Shown in pieces: positions 1-11,830 of a DNA stretch of 64,000 nucleotides. Positions within the stretch are counted from its first letter, which is position 1. Each line of letters begins with the position of its first letter. The notes under the pieces were generated by a model that had not been told where the DNA came from, did no database searches, and worked only from the letters and a program-made list of their open reading frames with translations. Source of the stretch: Eustoma russellianum (taxonomy: Eukaryota; Streptophyta; Magnoliopsida; Gentianales; Gentianaceae). The stretch covers positions 16,588,516 through 16,652,515 of the forward strand of contig AP025066.1 in the NCBI GenBank assembly GCA_036186865.1, read 5' to 3'. The position numbers were made by a program, and so were the translations under genes.

Positions 1-2318
1 TTAATGGTATTATGTCTCCGACGTATGTGTCGTGACTTACCATTATAGATGCTGCTTTGAGCTCGTCCTATAGCTGACTGACTGTCACAGTGTATGCTTA
101 TAGGAGCGATTGGCTTAGGCCAGCATGGAATGTCTTCTAGGAAATTTCGAAGCCATTCAGCTTCTTCCCCAGCTTTATCGAGTGCTATAAACTCAGCTTC
201 CATAGTTGACCGAGCTATGCACGTTTGCTTTGTAGACTTCCATGACACAGCACCACCACCTACAGTGAATAAGTATCCACTGGTGGATTTAGAATCTTTA
301 CAATCTGATATCCAGTTTGCGTCACAGTATCCTTCCAATACTACTGGATATCTTGTATAGTGTAATCGAAGATTCATTGTGTACTTGAGGTACCTCATTA
401 CTCTATTTAGAGCTTTCCAATGATCTTCACTTGGATTACTGGTAAACCTGCTCAATTTGTTTACTGAACAAGCTAAGTCTGGTCTTGTACAGTTCGTTAT
501 GTACATTAGACATCCAATCACTTGTGAGTAATTCAATTGAGCTACTGGTTCACCTCGGTTCTTCCTTAAGTGCATACTTAAGTCAAGTGGGGTTTTTACT
601 GGTTTTGCATCAAACATATTGAATCGTTTGAGAACGGACTCAATATAATGACTTTGTGACATGATCAATCCTTCAGTTACCCTAGAAATCTTGATTCCTA
701 GGATAACATTGGCAACCCCCATATCCTTCATGTCAAAATTCCGTGTTAACATATTCTTGGTATTCAAGATGATGTCACGAGTACTGCCCATGATTAACAT
801 GTCATCTACATAGAGACATACTATCACATAGGCATTAAGTGTGTTTTTGATGTAAACACACTTGTCGCACTCGTTGATCCTGAAGCCGTTTGTCATCATT
901 ACTTGATCAAACTTCAAGTGCCATTGTTTTGGTGCTTGTTTAAGTCCGTACAAAGACTTAACAAGTCTACAAACTTTCTTCTCTTGTTCTGGCACAACAA
1001 ACCCTTCTGGTTGTTCCATGTATATCTCCTCCTCCAAATCACCGTTTAGAAAAGCCGTTTTAACATCCATCTGATGGATTTCTAAGTTATAGACTGATGC
1101 AATCTTGACTAGCACTCTGATTGATGTAATCCTTGTCACTGGTGAGTAAGTGTCAAAGAAATCAAACCCTTCTTTTTGCCGATAACCTTTGGCTACCAAA
1201 CGCGCTTTGTATTTGTCGATAGATCCATCTTCTTTTAACTTCTTCTTGAAAATCCACTTGCATCCGAGTGGTTTACTTCCTGGTGGAAGACTGATCAGCT
1301 CCCAAGTGTGATTTTGAAGAATAGATTCTATCTCACTGTTGATTGCCTCTTTCCAGAATGAAGCTTCTGGTGTTGACATCGCCTCTGAAAAGGTCCTTGG
1401 CTCATTCTCTACCATGTAGGTTAGAAAATCTGGTCCAAATGATGTCGGTATTTTGGCTCGTTTGCTTTGACGGGGTTCGTCAATTTCTTGAGTCGTTGTA
1501 TCCCGAGTTCGCTTACTCGTACTGGCTTCTTTATCATTTCTATCTTTCTTTGGAAAGACGTCTTCAAAAAACACTGCATTTCTTGACTCCATGACAACAC
1601 TTTCATGTATGTCAGGGATGTCAGACTTGTGCACCAAGAATCGATATGCGCTACTGTTTGTTGCATATCCTATAAATATACAATCAATCGTTTTGGGCCC
1701 TATTCTGACTTGTCTTGGTTTAGGTACTGCTACCTTAGCCAGACACCCCCACACTTTTAAGTATTTGAAACTCGGTTTATAACCTTTCCAAAGTTCATAA
1801 GGGGTCTTATCCATCTTTTTAGATGGAATTCTATTTAGAATGACATTGGCAGAGAGGATTGCTTCCCCCCACAAGTTCTGAGGTAAACCCGAACTTATCA
1901 ACATAGCATTCATCATCTCTTTAAGAGTTCGATTCTTGCGTTCAGCAATACCATTGGATTGAGGTGAGTATGGCGCAGTCGTTTGATGAATAATGCCATG
2001 TTCTGAACAGAATTCATTAAAAGGTGCATCATATTCGCCACCTCTATCACTACGAATTATCTTAATTCGTTTGCTAAGTTGATTTTCAACTTCATTCTTA
2101 TAATCCTTAAAAGCATTAACGGCCTCATCTTTGCTACTTAGCAAATAAACATAACAGTATCTAGTGCAATCGTCAATAAAAGTTACAAAGTACTTTTTAC
2201 CACCTCTTGTTTGCACAAACTTTAAATCACACACATCTGTATGAATTAAATCTAACATTTCAGTGTTTCTTTCAATCGAAGGAAAAGGAGCCTTAGTCAT
2301 TTTCGCTTCAACGCAAAC
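1..2318 (-). CDS. Copia C integrase-RT-RNase H, partial
   Basis: This continues the frame of the preceding entry without a break to the window edge (codon phase checked at both ends). The integrase core shows HTDVCDL, FIDDCTRYCYVYL and RSDRGGEY, the D,D,E pattern, followed by PQSNGIAERKNRTLKEM. RT shows MDVKTAFLNGDLEEE and the catalytic YVDD at 801-812. RNase H shows GYCDANW and STMEAEFIAL near the left edge. The enzymes would make and insert a cDNA copy in virus-like particles and the nucleus. No second stop or frameshift was seen, so this copy may have been functional recently; the C-terminus lies outside the window. Confidence 0.88.
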
Positions 2319-3833
2319 TTAACATTTTTTCCTAGTCATATTCAGTTTAGGCAACAAATCAAGATTTATCATTCTTTGAATTGATTTGTAATTAACGTGT
2401 CCCAAACGTAAATGCCATAAACAAGAAGACTCAAGCATATAAGCAGAAGTAGATGCATTTTCATTAGCCACTACGGGCACAACTTTTTCTTTCTTAGGTA
2501 CAATGGTCATAACGTTTAACTTAAACATTCTGTCTACCAAGTACCCCTTTCCCAAGTACAACCCATTCTTAGTAATGATAACTTTGTTAGACTCTAACAC
2601 AAGTCTAAACCCATGCATCACCATCAAAGCGCCAGAAATCAAATTCTTCCTAATATCAGGAACATGCAGAACATTCTGCAGAGTCAGAAACTTTCCAGAA
2701 GTCAACTTCAAAACAACATTTCCTTCACCTTCAATCTTTGATGAAGCATCATTTCCCATGTAAAGCTGTGCACCATCAACGGGCTTGTATTCTGTGAACA
2801 TTGCCTTGTTTGCACAAACATGTCTCGTAGCTCCAGTGTCAAGCCACCATGCGTGCGGATTTCCCACAATGTTGCATTCACTCACAACAGCACAAAGATC
2901 CAGATCTTCCATTGCGCCAACCAGGTTCGCCTTTGCTTTCTCTTGCCTTTTCTTTGGCTTGCGACAGTCACTGCTCCGGTGCCCCTGAATGCCACAGTTG
3001 TAGCACTTACCTGTGAACTTTTTGGCGATCTCTTTGCCTTTGTTGTTCACACCCAACTTGCCTTTCTTTTTCTTCGTCGCCTCTGCGACATGAGCCTTTT
3101 CCTGACCAGAAAATTGAGCAAACTTCTTCTCAGATCTGCGATTGTCTTCTTCGATACGCAATCGAACAATCAGATCTTCCAAGGACATCTCCTTTCGCTT
3201 ATGTTTGAGATAGCTCCTGAATTCCCTCCACGAAAGAGGTAGCTTCTCAATAACAGCAGCAACAAGGAAAGATTCACTCAGGGACATACCCTCTTCTTCC
3301 ATTTCAGCCACTAACATCTGAAGTTCCTCAATCTGAGAAACAACAGTTTTAGAATCAGTCATCTTAAAATCAAGAAATTTACCAATGATAAATTTCTTCG
3401 CACCAGCATCCTCTGTCCTGTATTTTTTGTCTAAAGCCTGCCATAAAGATTTTGCAGTCTTAAAGGTACTATACAGTCCATACAGAGTATTATCAAGACA
3501 ACTTAAAATATGACTCAAACAGACATAATCACTATATTTCCATGCTTCAGCCATCAAGCTATTCTGCATATTCACGTTTTGATCCTCGACTGGTATCACC
3601 ACTGGAGGATCCTCGGTCAGCATTTTGGCCAGCCCCAGAGTTGTCAAAAAGAACAGCATCTTCTTCTGCCAACGTTTAAAGTAACTGCCTCCAAACTTCT
3701 CCGGTTTCTCAACTTGTCCAACAACCGGAACAGGAGCAGGAATGGCAGCGGGTGCAACTGGAACAGCAGTGTTCACTTCCTCGGACGGACCAAGGTGCAC
3801 GCCATTGAAGGAGTTCGAACTTTCGTTCTCCAT
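2319..3833 (-). CDS. Copia C gag-protease-preintegrase (ends at an in-frame stop)
   Basis: Gag forms the particle and packages RNA; the aspartic protease cuts the polyprotein. The start is taken at ATG 3833 (MENESSNSFNG), because the longer open frame upstream has no gag-like sequence and runs through leader sequence. The Gag region has the UBN2-type pattern (FGGSYFKRWQKKML, later LPLSWREFRSYL). It is followed by a CX2CX4HX4C zinc knuckle (CYNCGIQGHRSSDC), the protease motif WLDTGATRHVC and a pre-integrase HLRLGHVNYKSI segment. The frame stops at TAA 2319-2321, inside the Cys-rich end of the pre-integrase domain, while homology continues in the same frame on the other side. The stop is therefore a point mutation in one gag-pol frame, not a gag/pol boundary. 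Confidence 0.88.
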   Translation of the reverse strand: MENESSNSFNGVHLGPSEEVNTAVPVAPAAIPAPVPVVGQVEKPEKFGGSYFKRWQKKMLFFLTTLGLAKMLTEDPPVVIPVEDQNVNMQNSLMAEAWKYSDYVCLSHILSCLDNTLYGLYSTFKTAKSLWQALDKKYRTEDAGAKKFIIGKFLDFKMTDSKTVVSQIEELQMLVAEMEEEGMSLSESFLVAAVIEKLPLSWREFRSYLKHKRKEMSLEDLIVRLRIEEDNRRSEKKFAQFSGQEKAHVAEATKKKKGKLGVNNKGKEIAKKFTGKCYNCGIQGHRSSDCRKPKKRQEKAKANLVGAMEDLDLCAVVSECNIVGNPHAWWLDTGATRHVCANKAMFTEYKPVDGAQLYMGNDASSKIEGEGNVVLKLTSGKFLTLQNVLHVPDIRKNLISGALMVMHGFRLVLESNKVIITKNGLYLGKGYLVDRMFKLNVMTIVPKKEKVVPVVANENASTSAYMLESSCLWHLRLGHVNYKSIQRMINLDLLPKLNMTRKKC

Positions 3834-4424
3834 TTCAGATTCTGTAGGAAATACAGACAGAACCAGAAACCGATTAGTTTCGTACAAACAGATGCAATAA
3901 ACGCAACCAGAAAACCGAAACAGATTACAGTATATATAAATTCGTCTTAAGATAAGAACCGGGCGGGCGAGCCACGAGCCACGAGCACGAGCCACGAGCC
4001 GAGCCGGCCGGCCAGACGGGCAGGCGGCGGCGGCGCGCGCGTGCGCGTGTGTGGTGAACCTTGCCTGAGCTGCGTCCTGACTCCGTCAGAAAACTTCTCA
4101 TGCCCAAGGGCACATTTTAGAAAGCTCCAACTTGTAACTTATATGGTGGCTCTTTCATCCCAAGTGACCAATGTGGTATTCCACTTAAAGGGTGATGTGT
4201 TCACTCCTCATGAGCCCACATCACCACTTTTCCATTTTCCTTTCAATTTTACTCCAATTTTGAGCATTAATTTCTCATTCACCCGGTATCGGAATCGAGT
4301 GATTCAAAAGCCTAAAGTCATCTACTTGTCACATAGATAATTTAGAAATTATTAGTTTTCGTTTTTGATTAACGAACACTAATTATAATTAAGCTCAAAG
4401 TATGGTGGTTGTCAACTTTTGACA
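3834..4424 (-). repeat. Copia C leader and probable 5' LTR
   Basis: This is the 5' flank of the C gag gene on the minus strand. A patch at about 3958-4050 is very GC-rich and built from repeated CACGAGC-like heptamers, in contrast to the AT-rich surroundings. The LTR is inferred from position and from a terminal TG/CA fit at 4424. The leader just before the gag ATG has a pyrimidine-rich tract ending CCTACAG, which resembles a 3' splice site. No partner LTR is in the window, so the exact limits are unknown. Confidence 0.5.
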
Positions 4425-4509
4425 AACCCACTTCCCAAACTTTTCCAACTTACCTCATTTTCTCCAACACTTTTCTCATCTATATCGCTTCTCTCTTATT
4501 GGATCCTTT

Positions 4510-5733
4510 TGGAATGGACGTCCAAATATGAAACAATCGCATGCCTCTTTCGAACGCATTGGTTACAAACACACACACCAAAACTGGGATATCAAGATGA
4601 TCAGCATATTCTTATAACCTTTGACAATGATGATGATTATCAATGGCGCTTTTTGCCTCGTACACGGACGTTTAATGGTTTTCATATGTGTGTCACTAAA
4701 TAGACTCCTGACTTTGATCCACATTATGATACACTCATCGTTCCAATATGGGTTACCATTCAGGGGCTGCCCTTATTTTTACACAACAAATCGGCATTAT
4801 GGGATGTGGATCATATGATAGGAACTCCTCTACGTATAGATTCTACTACCATGTAGTGCATTCGACCATTGGTGGTTAGCCTTTGCATTGAGATTGATCT
4901 CTCTCAGCCCTGTCCAGCTCGTCTTCTTATCCAAGGTGGACAATATGAATTTTATCCAACGGTCGAGTATGAAGATGTTTCTTTATTTTGCTCACACTGT
5001 CCTATTATTGGACATGACGCTCACACTTGCGGTAAACTGGCTGATTTAAAGCAAGAGCACAGAGTGGGGGCAGAAGTACCACCAGAAATAATTCGTCTTA
5101 GACATGAAGCACCTCAGCGCTGGACACCTAAAAAAGACATGCAGTTGGGTGTCTGCCTACTCTCGCATACTGAACCGCTTCCTGTTGGTGCACCAGGACC
5201 ACCTACGGCCCCTACACCCGTACATGGTGAAGGGCTTTCTACTTCTCCAAAATCAACCGCACAATCACAGTTGAATGTTCTACAGGTTTGACATTCTCAA
5301 GGTAAAACCCGTTTTGGCCTTTTGCGGGATGTCAATAACGCAATGGCTGATGGAGTACTTGTTGAGCATGTATCAGATTAGGGAGACTACTTCTACGGAT
5401 CGTGCACACGGATACAATGATCTTATGACGCATTCTCATTCTACATATGCTTTCATTGCTGAGGATATTTGTTCCGGTATATATTCAATGGTTCATGATG
5501 CATGGGTGAGAGATATGAAGGCAGCAGCATTGGACATTTCTCAACGCAATTTTCCTATTGTCCATAATGTAGCGGATGAGGATGTCGCATCTACTCAAGA
5601 AGGTTTTGCCATAAATCCTCCTATGCATGCTCACAGGCATAAAAGATCACGGCAAGAGCTACCACCACCTCCTCCTAAGTCAATGGTAACACGCTATGGA
5701 TCTAAAGATGCTTCACGCTCTCACTCCACATCT
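4510..5733 (+). pseudogene. LINE 1 ORF1 (DUF4283-like, CCHC zinc knuckle), broken
   Basis: ORF1 of plant LINEs encodes a nucleic-acid-binding protein of the RNP. From about 4555 the translation matches the usual ORF1 pattern: HILITFDNDDDYQWRF, then TPDFDPHYDT, then PIWVTIQGLPLFLHNK. A zinc knuckle CSHCPIIGHDAHTC (CX2CX4HX4C, about 4988-5030) follows, then RWTPKKD and a basic, Pro-rich tail (HKRSRQELPPPPPK). Breaks include a TAG where TGG is expected near 4701, another TAG at about 4854, and a frame change near 5280. The N-terminus is poorly preserved next to the copia insertion. Confidence 0.8.
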
Positions 5734-6071
5734 TTGCAATTAATTGCCTATTCTAGAATTTTAGAAAATTAAGGACTTCATTGGTCCGATTAAAGCGATT
5801 GCTTCATAAACATCATATTCATTTCCTTCTCATAATTGAGCCAAAGCAACCCGCTGCAAATCTGGTGCATACACAACTGGGATTAACATATACGCACTCG
5901 CTATCCACATGTTGCGATAAAATATGGGTGTTTTGGCGAAATTCCACCCTAAGCTTGCTTGATGTACAACATGGTGAACAAGTGTCCCTCTTTCGTTTCA
6001 GCATTTTTGGTAAAGCCCAACTGATCTGTATTTTTCCAGTTTATGGAATGCATACAATCAGTGACTGACGT
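5734..6071 (+). pseudogene. LINE 1 ORF2, endonuclease N-terminus
   Basis: ORF2 begins with an AP-type endonuclease. LQLIAYSRILEN from 5734 corresponds to the usual LIAWNxRGLGN start, with TTG in place of ATG. After a frame change the sequence reads HIHFLLIIEPKQ, the metal-binding Glu region of the endonuclease, and then VWVFWR-like sequence up to 6068. The coding sequence is cut by the LARD at 6071 and continues at 45263 (RRLWLEIQAYRQHV, then GGNFNTYM). Stops follow the N-terminus at about 5770. Confidence 0.75.
6067..6071. repeat. Target-site duplication GACGT, left copy
   Basis: Five bases of LINE 1 immediately before the LARD LTR (TGTAGCGCC…). The identical GACGT lies at 45258-45262 immediately after the other LARD end (…TTACAACA), where the LINE reading resumes. 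A 5-bp duplication fits LTR retrotransposon integration. Confidence 0.92.
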
Positions 6072-7698
6072 TGTAGCGCCCAGCTCCCGAGCCCTAGCAT
6101 CGGGAACAGTGCACCCACCGTAGCCTACTAAGAGGACTACAAAGCGTCGTTCAAACTTCTTTGCACGTCAGAACTGACGTAGAAATTTTTCGCGGAAACG
6201 ATAATTAAAGAAATAAACATCTTGATTAAATTAATCCATCAAAATAAAATCGAGTACAAGGGTTGACGAGACCCGCTAAGTCAAATATGAAATAATAAAA
6301 TCAAACAATAAACCTAGGTGATGGTCTATCTGACTATCCCAAGAACAAGCTTCCGGTCATCTAGATCCCTTCTCGAGTCTAGCTTACTCTTCTCAGTTCG
6401 CGTAATCTGTCCCATCCTCGATAAATATATATACTCTTAATCCTGCTCACCTGTGGAGGGGGTAGTGGGGGGGTGAGTGATGGGAGTCACTCGTAGGTTA
6501 CCCGTCTCTCCCGAAAAGGGACTGTCACATACTGAGTCGGGTAACACATAAAGCACATAAAGCATGGTGCAGGTAAATAAAGCAATAAAGCATAAACAAA
6601 TAAATAATAAAGCAAATAAAGCATAAATAAGGAAATAACACATACCCGACCCGATCCGTATCCCTAAACGTAACGCTGAAGCAACTTAATAACAAGACAA
6701 ATAATCACAACAATAATAAATGCAATGCGCAAGTTCATGATGCATGCACTTCTATCTCCGTGTCACACGCAGTCATTTAATATCACACGCTATGCTCATT
6801 CTTTTCCATGTTATGCTATGCATGTCCCGGGTCCTATCGGATGAAGGTAACCATTATTACCAACACCCATCACACGCCTCGTCAGGCCACACGGCTCATA
6901 GGCCAAATGCAATGCTCGTGCCATGAATGCGTCACACTAGCACACTTCCGGTTGTCCTATGTTGCATGCTCCGTTCTATGTTGCGTATTACCTATATTGC
7001 GTAGTTACCCTATGTTGCGTGGGGTTCATTACTGTATTTTATCTTCTACCGTTATTTTATCTTTCTAGACTTTATTTTAGGTTTCTACACTTTATTTTAT
7101 TTTTCCTAGGCTTTCAAGCACTTAAATATTTTATTTAATTATTTTTATATTCCCCTACTATTTTTATTTCTTTTTATTTTAATATATTTAATGGGGTTCT
7201 ACATTTTTTCTTATTTATAAAACATTATTAACATTCAAAAAAATATATACTTATTTATTCTATTATTATATATTATATATAAATGTTTATATATATTTTC
7301 TTTTTCTTCTTTTTTTTCCTTAATATTCGATTCCCACGATCCAAAGTTTCCTTTCCGTTGTCTTATTTTTTTATCCATAATTACTTTATTTTATTTCATT
7401 TTAATTTCTAAGTTCATTTAACTAATAAATAAATTACATTCTTTATTTAATTAATTAACATTAAAACAATTCTGTCAGGCCCCCATTATTAATTCCTTTT
7501 CTCTGGCCCTTTTTCTTTTCTGCAGAGTCCAGCCCGCTACATTGCCTGCAGCCCGCTGAAGAAACCACAGCTGGCCCGCTGGCATGCCTGGCTTCAGCAG
7601 CTTTTTTTTTTCTTTTTTTTTGACAAAAAGTTATGGTCCATTTCCTGTTAAGCCCTGGCCTACTGGCCCTCCCACACCTCCAGGCCTTTTTTTTTGTG

Positions 7699-7750
<52 letters not shown>

Positions 7751-8720
7751 CAATTTTGGACTTTTGTTTTCCATCAAGCCTAGCCCACTCTCTTTGCACC
7801 CATTTTACCTTTTTTTTTATTTAATACCTTCTGTTTTTTTTGGGCAGACCGATGTTGGCCTTTTCCCATTTTTTCTTCTTCTTTATTCTAATAAATCTTA
7901 ATTTTCCTTAAAAAATTATAACTTTTCCATTTTAACTCCGATTAACCTCAAACCAATTCCATTGGACTCCGTTTAACGTAATCTTTGTAACACAACGAAA
8001 ACAGCAGCGCGTAAACTGTACACGCCGCCAAGAGGCGCGCGTGGGCCGTCGCACGTGTGCTACACGCGCCGCCTTTGTGCGCATTTTTCAACAACCCGAA
8101 CCCATTCCAACCTATTTCCGTGCTATGTGATCTATATCTAAGGCCAAACACGAAATTTCCATACCAAAACATAAAGATATCATGATAATCATATAAAAGA
8201 TAACCATGCAGTGATAATCAAATTATTCCCAAAACATCAAATAATTCCCAAAACAGAATGCGAGGGAATCCAAAGCAATCCGACAGAGGGGAGGGTAACC
8301 TACCTCTTGAATACGAATTCACTGATCAAAGTAGGTTGGTTTTGATGTGGGTGGTCAACTTTTCTTCCTATTCCTCTTTTCTTCCTTCTCTCTTCTCTCT
8401 TTTTCTTTTCCTCCTTGTCTCTGCCTTTCTATGCGTGTATGAAAAGTGTGTGTGTGTGTGTGGTAGAACCCACGGCTGCCCTTTTTATGGGCTTAATTTA
8501 ATATTTTTTATTTTTTTACATAATAGCAAATCAGTTATGGGGAGGAAGATTAGGGAAAAGATAGTGGAGGTTAATGGGGGTAGTTATTGGCTGCATTAAC
8601 TCATTATCCTCTTATTTTTTTTCTTTTTTTTCTTTTTTTTTTCAATTCCAGATTTAAATTGTTAACCTAATTTAATTAATTAATTATTTATTTATTTTTT
8701 AACAATCTAAGTTTACAACA
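6072..8720 (-). repeat. LARD 3' LTR (left copy)
   Basis: On the minus strand it starts TGTTGTAAACTTAG and ends GGCGCTACA. It is the only complete LTR copy (2649 bp). It contains a (TA)n run at about 7700-7747, a (GT)n run at about 8447-8462, and four iterations of a CTATGTTGCGT-like motif at about 6955-7023. A 68-codon open frame (6437-6643, minus) is repeated almost unchanged in the other LTR, but that follows from LTR identity and I do not call it a gene. Confidence 0.9.
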
Positions 8721-8755
8721 TTCTACCCCCCTTACAAAAAGTTTCGTCCTCGAAA
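8721..8755 (-). other. LARD polypurine tract and TTTCG…CGAAA box
   Basis: On the minus strand the sequence is GTAAGGGGGGTAGAA directly before the 3' LTR (8721-8735), preceded by TTTCGAGGACGAAA (8742-8755). The purine run is the expected plus-strand primer for reverse transcription. The box is a well-known 3' flank in Del/Tekay-type gypsy elements, and it assigns this otherwise anonymous element to Ty3/gypsy. Confidence 0.85.
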
Positions 8756-11159
8756 CTTGTGTATTATGTGATCAACCACTTAACATAGTCCTATATAATT
8801 CATTTACCTAGATTATGCTCAAACTAGGTATTCCTTGCACTTTTCAACATGCTAAACACTTCACTTCTTCATCACATGCTAAGGCCTTAAAATCATTCCT
8901 TAAAAACCAACAGTGTATTTTCCATCTATTGTCCCTTTTGCTTATTAAAACCATTACATAGTCTATCTATGATTATCGAATTAACCTTAAGTATATTGTC
9001 ATCCTACTAAGGGTCCTACAACACAATCTTCGGTCTATAACTTACTTAAGTCTACGGTCTTCAGCAACCTTTGTAAATCAGTTCTAAGGTGTACTACAAT
9101 CTTTGACTTAACGCCTTATTCACAAGATCATCTCTTGAATCGTATGTATTTTTAAAATACGTTTTACCATAGTACGATTCAATTTAGTTATGCTAGCATC
9201 CCGTAAGGTGATCTAGTTCTTATAGGCCTCAATCCTTAACTTGTTTCTATATAATTAGTATATACATACTTTTACTTATATCGTTTGACGTGCATCATTC
9301 AATTCATTGCAGACTACAATTTCGGATTTTTAAACTCGTTATATATGGTTCACCCCCCTAGATAATTAACCAATCTAATATCCTTGATGTACGCCAATAT
9401 AGTACTTATTACAGCTAAGTCCTCAAAATCAATTCTTATACACATACGAACTAACTCTATGATCATGCCCTTACTTCTTTGAAAATATCACTAGCCTAAT
9501 ATACAAAATATGTGTACGGACATACTTTTCTTCTAATAAAACGTGACCTACCTGGCTATATTTTGAAATATAACTTCAGTCGTCTTAAGTAATACCGTTC
9601 CTATTATTATTTTTTTAACAAGATTCGGAGCAATATACTCGTTTTCGCAAAACGATGTTTCAAACGACCTCCTATAAAAATGATGATATAACTTGTTCGC
9701 AAAGTATTTTGGTGAAATGGTATTACAACTGTTGAAAACATGATAATGTAAGGTTTTCTAATACAATTTGAATACGGTATCTTTCGTTTCTAAAAGAATA
9801 TATATCTTGAAAGCTACTTTTTTTTCTTTCAAAAGTTAAGTAAGTTTATCGCAAGCGGATAAATAACTTAGAAAACACTTTAGTAGACAAACTGCTTGCG
9901 ATAACAATAGTCGTAAATTAATTTTGACTAAAATAAATATAACAAAAATGAAAATTTAAAATCTTATGTAAGGAACATGTCGTTTTTTTAAGAACATCAG
10001 TAGTTTAACATTTTTCCTCTTTTTAAGGTGTTTAAAAGAATTGAAATTTTTATTATGTTGATATACATATACAGAGCAAAATTTAGCATTGTAAAGTTTA
10101 ACAGACTACAAAAAGAGAAATGAGACTCGATAAGGTATTTCTGAAGGCAAAAATTTTTAAAGTCTTTGTTAGAATTTAGTTACACATTGGCGTACGTGCT
10201 GATATACAATATTTATCTGTTAGAAAAATACATCAGTCTAATATTTTGTATAATTCTATAGGTCATTTTCTTTCTCGGATAAGGTCTCATGCGTACAGTT
10301 TCCTTATAAATCTAACGTTTGTCTACTCATGATAAAATCTTTAACTTTAATCGGTCCAAGTACGGCACACTAATTATTGATTGACTTAAGATGTTCTAAT
10401 TCGCCATGCTTCCGCGCGCCACACTGATCCACTGTACCTTGTTACTTGGTTATTTGAACCACTAATTTTATCCTAATTCATATAAAAAGCAGCCATTATT
10501 TGTTCATGCTAGCTCTACTTTAATTCAATCATACTAAACTCTAGTCAAGTAACTCGGCGTTTATGTAAATCAACCCTTAAGTAAAAGTTTGTAAAGATTC
10601 ATTATTCCCATGCGCTTATTATAGCTGATTCATGCCCTTTGCTACTGATCAATATCTCTAATGAGACTAATATCGTCGTCCTACTTAATAACTCTAAATT
10701 TCAACATCTTATCCCTAGACTATAAATTCCTTCATATGATTCTCTTATTAAAGACTGCTGATTTTAATGCTTATGAATCGTCACTTAGTTTCTATCATAT
10801 CTTTCTAAATTATCTCCTAGTATCTATCATACTATAATAACTCATTTCTTAGCAGCTATTATCTCAACTTAAAACTAAGTCTGCCCTGATGTTATCGTCT
10901 AAGTAAGGATATGGCTCGTTTTACTTTATCCCAAATGGTACCGAGTCTCATGTTGCTGTTATAATGAAGCAGCCCAAAATCGCTTGACCTATTCAAACTA
11001 ATGTGTCAATCAGCGCTTGCGGTAGAGCATCCTGATCAGCATTATTATTTATGTACTTTAATTATATACTTATTCGCTTAGGGTTATTACAATCACGACT
11101 AATGGAATATGCAAAGATTCATGGTCGAACTTAGATTAAGTAAAATTGTATGATATTTC

Positions 11160-11480
11160 TTAGATATAGGTGTTCCATAATTGACCGGCCTCTCAAGTTT
11201 AAGATCATAGCTTATTTCTAGGGTCATTCTTAGAATCATCATTTATTTAGCCTAAGATCATGTCTTATTTTCAAAATCATACTTAGTGTATAATCAACGC
11301 TTATGACTACTTTCAGTACTTATGTCCAAGATCAACTCCTAATCGGAATCGTTATTTATGTTTAAGATTGTGACTTATGTTCATGATCATCGCTTATGTT
11401 CAAATCATCACTTATGTCTAAGATTGTGACTTAGGGGCAAAATCGTAACTTATTTTTCTAATATCACGGCCTAAATCTAT
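11160..11480. repeat. Degenerate ~25-30-bp tandem repeat in the LARD interior
   Basis: Units resembling AAGATCATnnCTTATGTCT recur in tandem with many substitutions (for example CTAAGATTGTGACTTA at about 11365-11380 and again near 11415). Weaker units continue at about 11940-12070 beside the PBS. The purpose is unknown; possible roles are packaging or structure, or simple satellite growth. Confidence 0.6.
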
Positions 11481-11549
11481 ATTTCCGTCGTTGATCTAGA
11501 GCCATTCTTTGAAGATCGTACCATCGGCGTGTAATACCTCTTGAACTCA

Positions 11550-11830
11550 TTCTGAAATTAGATTCAAATGATCGGCGGTGTCAATTGTGCTGCACCACCA
11601 TTTTGCCGCATCTCTTTGTAGAAGAATCTCCGGTTCGAGTGCGGTGGTTGAGGTGGTGCCTGATAGTTCGGCAGCTGGTGTTACTGTGCTAAGGTGTTGG
11701 TCATGGTGACTATGGCATCTTCAAGTGCTTGAGGATGATCCCCTAGTTCTAGTGGTTCTCACCATCATTTTTACTATTACGAGCTTGTTCATGTCTTGCC
11801 GATTTTTTTTTGGAATTAGAACGGCCGAAA
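11550..11830 (-). pseudogene. LARD gag N-terminal remnant
   Basis: On the minus strand a frame reads EDAIVTMTNTLAQ before a stop, followed in other frames by Pro/Gln-rich sequence. The same position in G2 (about 59795-59830) reads DTMTTLAAILA-like sequence ahead of a clear Ty3/gypsy gag. Position relative to the PBS and the matching flanks suggest the LARD derives from a coding gypsy element that kept only the start of gag. No zinc knuckle or capsid core follows. Confidence 0.5.

Larger units (their letters stand above)
1..4424 (-). mobile_element. Ty1/copia retrotransposon 'C', partial at window edge
   Basis: On the minus strand the domain order is gag, zinc knuckle, DTG protease, pre-integrase, integrase, reverse transcriptase, RNase H. 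Integrase before RT is the Copia order. The element continues past position 1, so its 3' LTR is not seen. It lies inside a plus-strand LINE, whose ORF1 homology begins just to its right. One frame stays open from 3833 to the window edge apart from a single stop, so this is the best preserved polyprotein in the window. The right boundary (…TTGACA at 4424, giving an LTR that starts TGTC on the minus strand) is inferred; I could not identify a tRNA primer-binding site next to it. Confidence 0.9.
4425..6071 (+). mobile_element. LINE 1, 5' part (L1-type non-LTR retrotransposon)
   Basis: This is the left half of a plus-strand plant L1-type LINE carrying ORF1 and the first part of ORF2. It is flanked on the left by copia C and cut on the right, after GACGT at 6067-6071, by the LARD. 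The ORF2 reading frame resumes at 45263 after the second GACGT, so the halves at 4425-6071 and 45263-47830 are one element. Several stops and frameshifts show that it is inactive. Confidence 0.85.

Noticed and set aside
6437..6643. 68-codon hydrophobic frame on the minus strand, repeated at 12488-12694
   Set aside because: It lies inside the LARD LTR; the repetition follows from LTR identity, the flanks change as fast as the frame, and no domain or start context supports it.
7461..7824. Open frames on both strands with Ile-Tyr repeats
   Set aside because: They are translations of a (TA)n microsatellite and flanking low-complexity sequence.
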